A stretch of DNA of 64,000 nt from Bacteroidales bacterium (GCA_020052415.1 JAGVPB010000040.1:88410-152409); one strand, 5' to 3'. Shown: positions 47,090-56,950, counted from the first letter of the stretch. Numbers and translations are program-made. Notes: generated by a model not told the origin, from the letters alone.

Positions 47090-48934
47090 ATGAAAACACA
47101 AATTGCATTATTGTTGCTTGTAATCACGACGATCCTGTTGTTTGAATCCTTTAATTATACTGAAGGGGATAGCACAAAAACCGGCGAATATGTTCTGATT
47201 GGCTGGAATGATTTAGGCATGCATTGTGCGAACAAAGATTTCAGTAAAATGGCAGTTTTACCCCCTTACAACAATCTGAAGTCTCAAATCATTAAAAGAG
47301 GAACTGCCTCAACGCTTCCTGAGGTTGTTACGATAGGTTATAGTGTGACCTATGAGATTCCCGGTAATACTTACTCCGTTGGCAAGACAAATTTCTGGGA
47401 TTATGAATTTGATCTTTTTGGAGTAAATCTTCCAGACAATATTGGATTGACCGGGGCTGGACTGACCGGCAATATGGTTGCAGTTGATAATCATTTTGCG
47501 GTTGAAGGAGTTCCAATAACTCCTTTTACTGATAACAACTTAGTTACTGAAGATCCCTATCAATTATTATTATTAACAGCTTATGATGCACAAAACAACC
47601 TCCTTGCCACCACACAGCCTGTAATTCCTGTATCGAATGAAATAAATTGCGTAAGCTCCGGTTGCCATTCAAGTGAAACAAATATTTTAAATCAACATTC
47701 AGATGACGGTGGTTTTGATCCAAACAATACTCCCATTTTATGTGCCGAATGTCATTCTTCAAATGCATTGGGAACTCCCGGAACGCCCGGACTTGGATCT
47801 TTTTCTGAAGTCATCCACGAGAAGCATAAAGAATTAACAAATGATTGCTATAAATGTCATCCCGGACCCAATACACAGTGTTATCGTGATGTGATGCATG
47901 CCGCCGGAATGGTGTGCCAGGATTGTCATGGAAGTGTGGCACAGGTAGCACAATCCATACAAGATGGACGTGAGCCCTGGTTACAGGAACCTTCATGCGG
48001 TTCGACGAACTGTCATGGAGCCAACTTTGCAGAAGAACCGGGCAAACTTTTCCGCAATTCAAAAGGCCATGGAGGTTTGTATTGCAGTGCCTGTCACGGG
48101 TCACCACATGCAATTCTTCCTACCGTAAATGATAGAGATAATGTTCAGAATATAGCCCTGCAAGGGTTTGAGGGCACATTAAGACGATGTGAGCTTTGTC
48201 ATGGAGTAGTCCCGACAGGTCCCGGTCCGCATGGGATCATGCCGCCGTCACCCGTGACAAAAGCCGATTTAAAGTTGTTCCTTGACGGTCCATTCAATGG
48301 AACACAAATGAACAATACACTTGCTGCCTATTCACAGTTGCCACTTTCCCAGCCATATAATAATCCGCCCTGGAATTATTCAGGTATTGAAAACGTACCT
48401 AACCTGCCCGGTCAGAATATTGTTGATTGGGTGCTGATTGAACTAAGAGAAAGCAACGGTGATGCATTTAGTGCAACTGAAGATAAGGTAATTGCACGTC
48501 GTGCAGGATTTTTAATGACGGATGGTTCTGTCAAAGATTTAAACGGGACCAATATTCTCGAATTTCCGGTACCCTCATATACCAACCTGTATGCTGTAAT
48601 CAGGCACAGGAATCACCTTGGTATTATGACGGCGGTTCCATTGACAAAAATAAGTGATTATTATTCCTACGATTTTTCAACAGGTTCTGACAAAGTTATA
48701 GGCGGGTTGGAAGGATATAACCAGCTTTCAGCAAATATTTTCGGGATGGCAGGAGGTGACGGGGATGCCAATGGATTAATTGAACTTTCTGATTTATTGG
48801 ACATCTGGGCTCTGCAAGCCGGATCATCAGGATATCTGGACGGAGATTATAATATGGATATTCAAGTGGAAAATAATGATAAGAACATTATCTGGTTTCC
48901 AAACCAGGGCAAAACCTCAATGATTATTCAGTAA
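47090..48934 (+). CDS. Secreted multihaem c-type cytochrome with dockerin-like end
   Basis: 614 residues. A signal peptide (about 1-20) precedes a beta-rich domain. Haem-binding motifs lie between about residues 187 and 371: five CXXCH (CAECH, CYKCH, CQDCH, CSACH, CELCH) and two C-X4-CH (CVSSGCH, CGSTNCH), the wider spacing known from some cytochromes c3. The last ~60 residues have repeated D-x-D-x-N/D loops (GDGDANGLIELSD and DGDYNMDIQVENNDKN), like dockerin or thrombospondin calcium sites of surface proteins. Probably an extracellular or periplasmic electron carrier. No T9SS sorting domain seen. Confidence 0.82.
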   Translation: MKTQIALLLLVITTILLFESFNYTEGDSTKTGEYVLIGWNDLGMHCANKDFSKMAVLPPYNNLKSQIIKRGTASTLPEVVTIGYSVTYEIPGNTYSVGKTNFWDYEFDLFGVNLPDNIGLTGAGLTGNMVAVDNHFAVEGVPITPFTDNNLVTEDPYQLLLLTAYDAQNNLLATTQPVIPVSNEINCVSSGCHSSETNILNQHSDDGGFDPNNTPILCAECHSSNALGTPGTPGLGSFSEVIHEKHKELTNDCYKCHPGPNTQCYRDVMHAAGMVCQDCHGSVAQVAQSIQDGREPWLQEPSCGSTNCHGANFAEEPGKLFRNSKGHGGLYCSACHGSPHAILPTVNDRDNVQNIALQGFEGTLRRCELCHGVVPTGPGPHGIMPPSPVTKADLKLFLDGPFNGTQMNNTLAAYSQLPLSQPYNNPPWNYSGIENVPNLPGQNIVDWVLIELRESNGDAFSATEDKVIARRAGFLMTDGSVKDLNGTNILEFPVPSYTNLYAVIRHRNHLGIMTAVPLTKISDYYSYDFSTGSDKVIGGLEGYNQLSANIFGMAGGDGDANGLIELSDLLDIWALQAGSSGYLDGDYNMDIQVENNDKNIIWFPNQGKTSMIIQ

Positions 48935-48996
48935 TACTCTGAATTCTTTTGCAGGATTTTATTGAAAAAGCTGATTCTGGCTAATAGTAATCTGAT

Positions 48997-49485
48997 TCAG
49001 GAATAAATTTTTTTCAGTTCCTCAACAATTTGAAAGACCGCCGGGCAAGTATAAGTATTCTTCAACGACAGGTTTAATATCTGATGAAACTTCCTGCGAT
49101 TTGTGTGTGGGTAATCCTGGCAGGCCTTTGGCCGGACTTCATAAATGGAACAATAATTATCCGGTAAGAGAAAAGGACATGGCATATTTTGAAACACATA
49201 ATCGCGATACTCATCAATCTTTAAGTAGGTACTGATAAAACTTTGCTTTTTCAACCCGGAAAATTTGGCTATTCGGTCTATGTCTTTTTCAGTTATCCTG
49301 GGGCCGAGGTGCTTGCAGCAATTAGCACAATCAAGACAATTAACATTGGAAAATATATTTTTGTGCAGTTGCTGTACAACAACATCCAGATCCTTCGGCA
49401 TCCTGGTTTTCAGCCGCATTAAAAATTTTCTGTTTGAGTTTTCTTTTTGTTTGGCGAGTTGCTGAAGCTTGTCAGGTTGAATCAT
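48997..49485 (-). CDS. YkgJ-family cysteine-cluster protein
   Basis: 162 residues. The signature CLDCANCCKHLG at about 54-65, then CPFLLPDNYC and RPKACQDYPH, matches the YkgJ/UPF0153 group, thought to bind zinc or an iron-sulfur cluster. Function unknown. Convergent with the cytochrome gene and 35 bp downstream of the mannosidase. Confidence 0.85.
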   Translation of the reverse strand: MIQPDKLQQLAKQKENSNRKFLMRLKTRMPKDLDVVVQQLHKNIFSNVNCLDCANCCKHLGPRITEKDIDRIAKFSGLKKQSFISTYLKIDEYRDYVFQNMPCPFLLPDNYCSIYEVRPKACQDYPHTNRRKFHQILNLSLKNTYTCPAVFQIVEELKKIYS

Positions 49486-49519
49486 GCGTAGATTTTTCCG
49501 GCGAATCTAATCTAATTTA

Positions 49520-52090
49520 TTATAGATTATTGCCAATTTGTTCGGATTTCATTTCTTTAATTTTGTTTTTATTTGTTTTACTTTTCACGTAATTCAGATA
49601 AGTCAGTTTTAAGGACTTTAAATCTTCTGCTTTTGGCCGTTTTGTATGGAAAGTGATCCTTTTGGTTTCTCCTGGTATCAAGTCAAAATAATTATCAGAG
49701 AAAAATCCGTCTGCATCACAACACAGGAAAACATTTTTGGCAAGTTTATCAGAAGTGAGCCGGATCAGATAGCCTTCTTCCACAGCCTCAATCTCTTTTT
49801 TAATTTCAATTGCGGGAAGCCTAAGGTCTTTGGGAGGCACAAAATAATAGCAATTCATAGCCAAAACAGAATCGGATTGAAGTAACTTCCCGATCATAAA
49901 ATGATTTGACATGGGAACATTTCGAACATCAATATTTGCGAATGCTTTTGATGAACTGCTCTGCACTTCAATATTCGTATTGCTTTCCCAAAATATTTTT
50001 CCTTCAAAGTCCATAATTTTCAAGTCAAATTCTACCTGAGTATTTGTAAGTCTATCAGAGACAATAAAAACTTTTACAATTTCTTTTTCGGATTCAAACG
50101 ATACCAATAAATCGCTATAAGCATCCCGTACAAAATAATGCAGCGCTTTCCAGCGATGATAATAGTCGGTACTGCTCCAGGAGATCACCTGCCAGCAATC
50201 ATTGAGCTGCCAATACAGAGTTCCCATGCAAACCGGCATTGCCCTTCTGTGAGCTTCAATAGCTTTCCGTATTCCATAAGCCTGAACCAACTGGCTTACA
50301 TACGCATAATCTTCAAAACTTTCGGGTACCTTGTATTCCCTTTCCATATAGGTTTGAATCAACTCCATTCCTTTGGGATGCTTCTGGTGATTAAGCAGAG
50401 CGTTCGAACTGAGGATCAAATCTTCCTGTCCGAGGCATGAATCTAAAGTTTTGATATCCGGAAATCCCTGGAATCCATACTCACTCATGAACCTGCCCAC
50501 TTTTTCCTCATAAATTCCAAAAGGCTCTTCACCCCACCAAACACCCCAGTAGTGCATGTCGCCTTCATTCGAGGCCTCTTCATGTCCCCAGCCGATGCGG
50601 GGGGAGGACGGAATATAGGGGATATAGGGAGAATAGGATTTTAAAGTTTTGGGAAGAAGTTCTTCAAAAATCTTAAGGTAATTAAGCCATATTTCAGTTG
50701 AATCCGCCAATGAATAACCCAGCGCCTTTTGCCAGCCCCAGTTGTGCCATCCTTCGTCAATTTCGTTGTTGCCGCACCACAGGGCAAGACAGGGATGGTT
50801 TCTCAACCGCTTCACTTTCTGAACTGTTTCTTCCTTAACGTTTTCAATAAATCCGGTGTCACCGGGATACATATTGCAGGCAAACATAAAATCCTGCCAA
50901 ACCAAAAGACCCTTTTGATCACACAAATCATAGAAAATATCGTTTTCATAAATGCCACCGCCCCAAACCCTGAGCATATTCATATTGGCATCAACAACCG
51001 ACTGAATGACATTTTCGTATCTTTCATCTGTAACCCGTGAAGGAAAATTATCCTGAGGAATATAATTGGCCCCTTTCATGAAAACAGGAATTCCGTTCAC
51101 CCTGAAAAAAAAGCTTTCACCAACTGAATCTTTTTCCTGAACCAATTCAACTGTCCTTAATCCTATTTTTTCCCGGATTGAATCAACTGAAGTAGCAGTT
51201 TTTATTCTGAATTCCAGAGTATATAAATATTGATCGCCCATTCCATTTGGCCACCAAAGATTTGGACTTGCTATAATAAATTCAAACGGAATAATATTTA
51301 ATCCTTGAAATAATGAAGCGGATAATTCAGCAATTGGACTTTCAGAATCAGAGTCAAATATCTGTAGTTTACACCCTTGCTTTTGGACAGATTCGATCTC
51401 AAAATTTGCTGTTAAAAAAGCTGTATCTGGCTGAAATTTATTTTGGACCACCTGAACATCCGCTATCCTGGCGTCATCCCAGGCTCTAATATAAACCGGT
51501 TTCCAGATACCGGATGTTACAAACCTCGGACCCCAGTCCCAGCCGTACTGATACGGTGCTTTCCGGGTAAATGCCCTTTCATCCGGCAGTTTATAGGGCA
51601 ACATTGAAGCTTTAACTGAATCATTATAAACCGGGGAAATAAATTTTATCAGCAGTTCATTTTCTCCGGTTTTTAAAAACTTCCTGCATTCTATAGCCCA
51701 TTCCCTGAACATGTTATCGGCTTTCAATATGAGTGAGTCATTAAGGTAAACATCAGCATAGGTATCCAGTCCTTCAAATATAAGTTCGGTTTTTATGTGC
51801 TTTAGTAAATTGTCATCTGCTTCAAATAAAGCTTTGTATTCCCAGTTTTCCTTTTCGATCCACTGCAGTTTTGTTTCATTATTACCATAATACGGATCCT
51901 CAATTATTTCATTCTTCAGCAAATCGATATGAACACAGCCGGGAACTTCAGCCGGGAGCCAGACGCTATCCCCCGATTGACGGAATTGCCAGTCAGCAAT
52001 AGTTTGTTTGATTATACCCGTTTCCTTTTTGCAACCAGAAAAACCAAACAGGAGAGATATGAAAATTAAACGCAGATAAAACTTAATCAT
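49520..52090 (-). CDS. Glycoside hydrolase family 2 beta-mannosidase, lipoprotein
   Basis: About 856 residues from the ATG at 52090; an upstream start overlaps operator-like repeats. The lipobox FGFSGC gives a predicted outer-membrane lipoprotein. Domain order: sugar-binding sandwich (QFRQSGDSVWLPAEVPGCVH), immunoglobulin-like, TIM barrel and C-terminal sandwiches. Acid/base Glu in WCGNNEIDEGW and nucleophile Glu in MSEYGFQGFPD match GH2 mannosidases. It would trim terminal beta-mannose from mannans or N-glycan cores. Confidence 0.92.
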   Translation of the reverse strand: MIKFYLRLIFISLLFGFSGCKKETGIIKQTIADWQFRQSGDSVWLPAEVPGCVHIDLLKNEIIEDPYYGNNETKLQWIEKENWEYKALFEADDNLLKHIKTELIFEGLDTYADVYLNDSLILKADNMFREWAIECRKFLKTGENELLIKFISPVYNDSVKASMLPYKLPDERAFTRKAPYQYGWDWGPRFVTSGIWKPVYIRAWDDARIADVQVVQNKFQPDTAFLTANFEIESVQKQGCKLQIFDSDSESPIAELSASLFQGLNIIPFEFIIASPNLWWPNGMGDQYLYTLEFRIKTATSVDSIREKIGLRTVELVQEKDSVGESFFFRVNGIPVFMKGANYIPQDNFPSRVTDERYENVIQSVVDANMNMLRVWGGGIYENDIFYDLCDQKGLLVWQDFMFACNMYPGDTGFIENVKEETVQKVKRLRNHPCLALWCGNNEIDEGWHNWGWQKALGYSLADSTEIWLNYLKIFEELLPKTLKSYSPYIPYIPSSPRIGWGHEEASNEGDMHYWGVWWGEEPFGIYEEKVGRFMSEYGFQGFPDIKTLDSCLGQEDLILSSNALLNHQKHPKGMELIQTYMEREYKVPESFEDYAYVSQLVQAYGIRKAIEAHRRAMPVCMGTLYWQLNDCWQVISWSSTDYYHRWKALHYFVRDAYSDLLVSFESEKEIVKVFIVSDRLTNTQVEFDLKIMDFEGKIFWESNTNIEVQSSSSKAFANIDVRNVPMSNHFMIGKLLQSDSVLAMNCYYFVPPKDLRLPAIEIKKEIEAVEEGYLIRLTSDKLAKNVFLCCDADGFFSDNYFDLIPGETKRITFHTKRPKAEDLKSLKLTYLNYVKSKTNKNKIKEMKSEQIGNNL

Positions 52091-52119
52091 GATCACTTGA
52101 ATTAGATACGAAAATAGTA

Positions 52120-52200
52120 ATTCCGTCATTCTATTGACGGAAATCAGCTAAATTCCGTCAAACTTTTGACGGAAATAAGCTAAATTTCGTCAGTTGATAG
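52120..52200. promoter_or_regulatory. Tandem 32-bp repeats containing TTCCGTCA-N6-TGACGGAA palindromes
   Basis: Two full 32-bp units (52120-52151, 52152-52183) and a partial third (52184-52200). Each full unit holds an exact inverted repeat TTCCGTCA-N6-TGACGGAA and ends AAGCTAA or CAGCTAA. They lie immediately upstream of a TATTTTCG -7-like box (52116-52109, minus) for the mannosidase, covering its -33 region. Confidence 0.7.
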
Positions 52201-52226
52201 AAAATCACTGCCTAAAATATCCAAAG

Positions 52227-52254
52227 CTGAAATTTCAGTAACATATTACTTTTG
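52227..52254 (+). promoter_or_regulatory. Palindrome and -7 box for the phosphodiesterase gene
   Basis: A perfect 12-bp palindrome CTGAAATTTCAG (52227-52238) is followed by TACTTTTG (52247-52254), an exact TAnnTTTG match, 26 bp before the ATG. The palindrome falls in the -30 region, where a regulator could act. Confidence 0.5.
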
Positions 52255-52280
52255 CAGCAACGTTCAATTTTTTGTTATCA

Positions 52281-52772
52281 ATGATCCGCATCGGTTTAAT
52301 TTCAGATACCCATAATTACCTGCATCCGAAAATCCTGAATTTTATCAGGGATTGCGACGAAATATGGCATGCGGGCGACATCGGTAACCTGGATACAGCA
52401 AATGAGCTTGAAAAATTAAAACCATTCAAGGCAGTTTATGGAAATATAGATGGACAATCGCTACGATTGTCTTATCCGGAAATAAAAATATTTGTCTGTG
52501 AAAAAGTAAAAGTGCTGATGCTCCATATTGGAGGTTATCCGGGTCGTTATGAAAAAAAAGCACTGGAACTGATTAAGACAGAAAAACCAAAATTATTTAT
52601 TTCCGGTCATTCTCACATCCTTAAAGTAATATATGATAAGAAGAATGAGTTGCTTCATATCAATCCCGGTTCTGCCGGGAAATATGGGTTACAGAATGTG
52701 ATAACCGCGATTAGATTTGTCATTGACGGCATTGAAATCAAGGAACTTGAAATAATAGAAGTGGATAAATAA
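52281..52772 (+). CDS. YfcE/MJ0936-family metallophosphoesterase
   Basis: 163 residues from the ATG at 52281 (MIRIGLISDTHN). Metal motifs: DTHN, HAGDIGN, YGNIDG and SGHSH, in calcineurin-like order. Such enzymes cleave phosphodiesters, sometimes cyclic nucleotides. Divergent from the mannosidase across the repeated palindromes. Confidence 0.92.
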   Translation: MIRIGLISDTHNYLHPKILNFIRDCDEIWHAGDIGNLDTANELEKLKPFKAVYGNIDGQSLRLSYPEIKIFVCEKVKVLMLHIGGYPGRYEKKALELIKTEKPKLFISGHSHILKVIYDKKNELLHINPGSAGKYGLQNVITAIRFVIDGIEIKELEIIEVDK

Positions 52773-52818
52773 AATTCCTTTTATGACAATCATATCCGGC
52801 TGGAAGCAAGCTATTTTC

Positions 52819-54408
52819 CTATTTTCTCGAATTCAATTTAATCGAGGTTTTATCCGGGTAATCAATTGAATAATGCAGCCCACGGCTTTCTTTACGGAGG
52901 TGTGCCATTTTTATAATCAGATAGCCAACATTGATCAGGTTTCGTAATTCACAAAGATCAATGTTGATGATGGATTTCTTATACAAATCTTCTGTTTCTT
53001 TATAAATGATCTCAAGCCTGTCGAGCGCGCGGGTCAGTCGAAGGTCGGACCGGACAATACCAACATAGCTCGACATGATGGACTGCAGCTCCCTTTTCGA
53101 CTGCAGGATTAGGATCATTTCCTCGTTCAGAACCATACCTTCGGCATTCCAGTCGGGGATTTCATCCATATAATCCACTTTGCTGAATTTTTCAATTGCA
53201 TCCATGGCGGCACGGTGTGAAAACACAGCCGACTCAAGCAATGAATTTGAAGCAAGGCGGTTGGCGCCATGCAATCCGGTGGAAGCACACTCGCCGGAGG
53301 CATAGAGGTTTTCAATTGAAGTACGGGCAAATTTATCAACCTTCACACCTCCGCAGCTATAATGGGCAGCCGGCACTACGGGTATCATGTCTTTTGTAAT
53401 GTCAATTCCGACGGTTAGGCATTTGGCATAAACCGTAGGAAAATGCTCGATCAGATCATGTTTGTTCAGATGCCTTGCATCCAGATAGAGATGCTCATCA
53501 CCACTCAGCTTCATTTCAGTGTCAATGGAGCGGGCAACGATATCGCGGGGAGCCAGTGATCCACGCGGATCGTATTTCTGCATAAATTCTTTTTCTTTCC
53601 GGGTTTTCAGGATGGCTCCGAAACCCCTGAGTGCTTCAGTTATAAGGAAAGAAGGCCGTTCTTTCGGATTGTACAATGATGTCGGATGGAACTGTACAAA
53701 TTCCATATTCTCAATGATGGCTTTTGCCCTGAAAGCCATGGCTACTCCATCACCGGTTGCTATGTCAGGATTTGTCGTAGTGTTGTAAACGGTTCCTGTT
53801 CCACCGGTTGCCAGAAGCGTGATCTTCGAAAGAATTGTCAACACTTCACCTGATTCGGGGTGAAGGATATAGGCGCCGTAACACTTTATTCCCGGTGTTC
53901 CACGCGAAACGCCTACACCAAGATGATGTTGCGAAAGAATATCAATAGCAAAATGGTTTTCAAGGATTTCAATATTCGGATGATTTTTTGCTTTATTGAT
54001 CAGCGCCCTTACGATTTCTGCACCTGTGCTGTCTTTGTGATGCAATACCCTGAATTCGGAATGGCCACCTTCTTTAGCCAGCTCGAATTTCCCCGATGCT
54101 TCCTTGTCGAACTCGGTTCCCCAGTCAATCAGCTCCTTAACGCGATCGGTAGATTCGGTAATGGTAATCCTGACAATTTCTTCATTGCAAAGATCATCTC
54201 CGGCAATCAGGGTATCCTTTATATGTTTTTCATGAGTATCCGGAGGGTACATTACGGCTGCAATTCCACCCTGTGCATATTTGGTGGCGGTTTCATCCAC
54301 TTTATCCTTTGTTACCACACAGACCTTTCCTTTATCAGCCACTTTAAGAGCAAAGCTAAGGCCCGCAATGCCAGAACCTATGACCAGGAAATCAACTTTT
54401 TTTCGCAT
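52819..54408 (-). CDS. nadB: L-aspartate oxidase
   Basis: 529 residues. NadB oxidises L-aspartate to iminoaspartate for NAD synthesis, with FAD. Motifs: FAD-binding GSGIAGLSFALKVA at about 8, ATGGTGTVY near 205, PTSLYNPKERP and the active-site loop GLHGANRLASNSL near 395. A C-terminal helical domain is present. nadA/nadC are not adjacent. Convergent with the phosphodiesterase gene. Confidence 0.96.
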   Translation of the reverse strand: MRKKVDFLVIGSGIAGLSFALKVADKGKVCVVTKDKVDETATKYAQGGIAAVMYPPDTHEKHIKDTLIAGDDLCNEEIVRITITESTDRVKELIDWGTEFDKEASGKFELAKEGGHSEFRVLHHKDSTGAEIVRALINKAKNHPNIEILENHFAIDILSQHHLGVGVSRGTPGIKCYGAYILHPESGEVLTILSKITLLATGGTGTVYNTTTNPDIATGDGVAMAFRAKAIIENMEFVQFHPTSLYNPKERPSFLITEALRGFGAILKTRKEKEFMQKYDPRGSLAPRDIVARSIDTEMKLSGDEHLYLDARHLNKHDLIEHFPTVYAKCLTVGIDITKDMIPVVPAAHYSCGGVKVDKFARTSIENLYASGECASTGLHGANRLASNSLLESAVFSHRAAMDAIEKFSKVDYMDEIPDWNAEGMVLNEEMILILQSKRELQSIMSSYVGIVRSDLRLTRALDRLEIIYKETEDLYKKSIINIDLCELRNLINVGYLIIKMAHLRKESRGLHYSIDYPDKTSIKLNSRK

Positions 54409-54497
54409 GAATATTAATATAAACCTCTAAAATGAAATTCAAAAAACCCAATATAAGATTCCTTCCGTTTTATAAATGTAATTATCCTTTTCAATTA

Positions 54498-54836
54498 TTA
54501 TATAGCAATTTTAGTTTGATTATCCAAAAGGTCGCGCAAAATGGATTTCATGGCGGCAGCTTTAATAAATCCTTTCACGGATAAATCTTCATTAAGAGTT
54601 TCCCATGTGGCACCAATCCCGCCACTGATTAATTTCCAGGAATTTAGCTGATCTGATGATGCAGCTTTAAGTTTGGGATAATCAGAAATCTTACCTTCTA
54701 AGACTTTTCCGGTATTCAGTATAATTACAATTAAATCGAGTTCTTTATCAATTACCAGATTCTTTATTCTCAATCCTTTCTCAAAAATTAATACATCAAT
54801 TGGATCTTTGGCTTTATACCTGGCTGAAGTATTCAT
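54498..54836 (-). CDS. DUF2442-domain protein
   Basis: 112 residues. A DUF2442-like small beta/alpha protein with TGKVLEGKISDYPKLKAAS near 48. Its start overlaps the DUF4160 gene by 23 bp. DUF4160-DUF2442 pairs recur widely and have been proposed as toxin-antitoxin-like modules. No activity has been shown here. Confidence 0.75.
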   Translation of the reverse strand: MNTSARYKAKDPIDVLIFEKGLRIKNLVIDKELDLIVIILNTGKVLEGKISDYPKLKAASSDQLNSWKLISGGIGATWETLNEDLSVKGFIKAAAMKSILRDLLDNQTKIAI

Positions 54837-55056
54837 CCCACTTATTTTTTAATGTCTTCTGATTTTTATTAACAATTTCAAGTATTTCACTAATCTCTTT
54901 GCTGGTAAAACCATAACTATATTCAAGTTCAATCTTTGGAACCAACCAGATTTTACAATTCTTTTCGGCTTTATTAATATGGATGTGTATTGGCTCATCC
55001 ATTTCATTACTAAAAAAATAAAATTTAAAACCTTTATGTCTCAGAATTACCGGCAT
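54814..55056 (-). CDS. DUF4160-domain protein
   Basis: 80 residues. The N-terminal signature MPVILRHKGFKFYFFSNE with EPIHIHINK is typical of DUF4160. The 3' end overlaps the DUF2442 gene, implying coupled translation. Likely partner of that protein. Confidence 0.8.
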   Translation of the reverse strand: MPVILRHKGFKFYFFSNEMDEPIHIHINKAEKNCKIWLVPKIELEYSYGFTSKEISEILEIVNKNQKTLKNKWDEYFSQV

Positions 55057-55166
55057 ATATCATGCAAAAGTACGTAATGTTAAAGAGTTTTGATTAGTAT
55101 CGCCTGAAATTTAATTTGCAGGCTGATTATTGAGCATTTTTTAAACATAAAAATAATCCCACTTAT

Positions 55167-56519
55167 TTACAGTCCCAGTAACCCTTCCACAGGCTCTTTC
55201 CCGCCAAATAACATCTTTGAAGGTTCTTCCAGCATTTCCTTAACCTTAACCAAAAAAGTCACAGATTCCCGTCCATCAATAATCCGGTGGTCGTAAGATA
55301 AAGCAACAAACATAATGGGATGAATTTCTACTTTTCCATTTACAGCTATTGGTCTTTCCACAACATTATGCATTCCAAGAATAGCGCTTTGAGGCGGATT
55401 AAGGATCGGAGTGGAAAGCATGGAACCGAAAACACCACCATTGGTTATAGTAAAAGTACCGCCTGTCATTTCATCAATAGTTAACTTATTTGTTCTGGCT
55501 TTATCGGCGAGTTCTTTAATTTTTATTTCTATTTCCGCCAGAGACATTTTTTCGGCATTCCTTAGTACAGGAACCATCAATCCTTTTGGTGAACTGACTG
55601 CAATTCCGATATCTGCATATTTGAAATAAACAATTTCGTCCTTATCTATCTGTGCATTTATGCCCGGAACAATTTGAAGGGCTTCAGTAACTGCTTTGGT
55701 AAAAAACGACATGAATCCCAGTGAAATGCCATATTTTTCCTTGAATTTGTCCTTGTATTTCTTTCGGATTTCCATGATGGGTGTCATGTTTACTTCATTA
55801 AAGGTGGTAAGCATGGCAGTTTGATTCTTCACAGCAACAAGCCTCTCAGAAAGTTTTAAACGGAGTGTGGACATCTTTTTATGTTCGGCATCTCTGGTTC
55901 CCGGCCAAAAAGAGCTTGCTGAGGGAAAAGTTGCAGCAGCAGTGGCAGTAGCAGTTACAGTTGCTGAATCCTTTGAAATTTGATCTTTTTGTGAAAGGAA
56001 GAATTCCACATCTCTTTTTCCTATACGGTAACCTTTGAGAAAAGTGAGAAATTCAACTTCGGAAACATTATTTTGTTGCATGAGTTTTTTTGCAAGCGGC
56101 GAGATATTCAATCCCGGTTCTTCAATTTGAGAAGATTTCTTTTCTTCCATTTCTAATGTGATGTCCTTTGATTTTACATCCGTCATCAAACCTGCATCTT
56201 GCTGTGACTTGAGGGTCGGTTGCCCTGCAGCCAAACTTATCTCTTTTGTCTTTATACTTTTATCTTTTATCTTATTCCCCCTGTTTACTTCGGTGTCAAT
56301 TGTTGCAATCACTGCGCCTACATCAACGGAATCTCCTTCCTGTACAAGGAATTTTATTTGTCCATCCTCCTGAGCACTTATGCTTAGAGTGGCTTTATCA
56401 GAATCAATCTCAGCAATTTCCTGATCTTTTTCAACCATTTCACCGTCTCCGACAAGCCATTTGGCCAATTGAACCTGGGTGATGGATTCACCCGGTGACG
56501 GAACTTTAATTTCAATCAT
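55167..56519 (-). CDS. sucB: 2-oxoglutarate dehydrogenase E2 (dihydrolipoamide succinyltransferase)
   Basis: 450 residues. Lipoyl domain at about 1-76 with lipoylation lysine in [11 protein letters not shown] (about 44). The peripheral-subunit-binding domain is at about 137-175 ([11 protein letters not shown]). An Ala/Thr-rich linker follows, then the catalytic domain with [12 protein letters not shown] near the end. The order matches OdhB-type E2. sucA is not in the adjacent visible sequence. A -7 box lies 28 bp before the start. Pyruvate or branched-chain specificity is less likely but possible. Confidence 0.88.
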   Translation of the reverse strand: MIEIKVPSPGESITQVQLAKWLVGDGEMVEKDQEIAEIDSDKATLSISAQEDGQIKFLVQEGDSVDVGAVIATIDTEVNRGNKIKDKSIKTKEISLAAGQPTLKSQQDAGLMTDVKSKDITLEMEEKKSSQIEEPGLNISPLAKKLMQQNNVSEVEFLTFLKGYRIGKRDVEFFLSQKDQISKDSATVTATATAAATFPSASSFWPGTRDAEHKKMSTLRLKLSERLVAVKNQTAMLTTFNEVNMTPIMEIRKKYKDKFKEKYGISLGFMSFFTKAVTEALQIVPGINAQIDKDEIVYFKYADIGIAVSSPKGLMVPVLRNAEKMSLAEIEIKIKELADKARTNKLTIDEMTGGTFTITNGGVFGSMLSTPILNPPQSAILGMHNVVERPIAVNGKVEIHPIMFVALSYDHRIIDGRESVTFLVKVKEMLEEPSKMLFGGKEPVEGLLGL

Positions 56520-56546
56520 AGTCGCTTGTTATTGTGTTGAACCGTG

Positions 56547-56554
56547 CAAAGATA
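56547..56554 (-). promoter_or_regulatory. Candidate -7 box for sucB
   Basis: TATCTTTG on the minus strand matches TAnnTTTG, 28 bp before the ATG. No TTTG at -33. Confidence 0.42.
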
Positions 56555-56950
56555 CCTAAAATCAAAGAGAAGTTTATAACCGAGTATATTTCAAATGTAA
56601 ACAAAGTTCAAATTACAAATAACGTAAAAACTATAAACCTGAATTTAAATGGGTAACAGGGTTCAGGAGAATAAGGGTAAAAGGGTATAGGGGAAAAAGG
56701 GAATATGGAAGAGAATTTTTACCGGACCGAATTCTTGCAAAATGATAATTTTTGTTTTGATAAAAATCGTAATTTCCCGCTTAATAAATTCATAAATTCT
56801 GATGAAGTACATGACAAAAATTTGCAACATAATTTAAGTTCGTCTAAATCATTTAACAAAAAAATTAAAAAAGTGGATTACCTTTTTGCTTTTATGCAGA
56901 CGAAATGAAAAAACTTTCGTAGAAGGGGAATTAATTATAAATAATCTGAT
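56555..56950. other. Intergenic region with purine repeat, no credible gene
   Basis: Between divergent sucB and the T9SS gene. It contains a degenerate GGGTAAAAGGG-type tract at 56641-56706, followed by AT-rich sequence. A 67-codon frame at 56705-56908 lacks any sign of being coding. Confidence 0.55.

Noticed and set aside
50600..50645. Insertion of the GGGATATAGGG repeat inside the mannosidase
   Set aside because: The codons give a PYIPSSPRIGW stretch consistent with the GH2 family's own PYWPSSP loop.
52120..52200. CRISPR-like array
   Set aside because: Only two full units and a half unit, with no unique spacers between; the palindromes fit operator sites better.
56705..56908. 67-codon plus-strand ORF
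   Set aside because: AT-rich, Asn/Lys-biased, no motif, begins in a repeat tract; likely chance.
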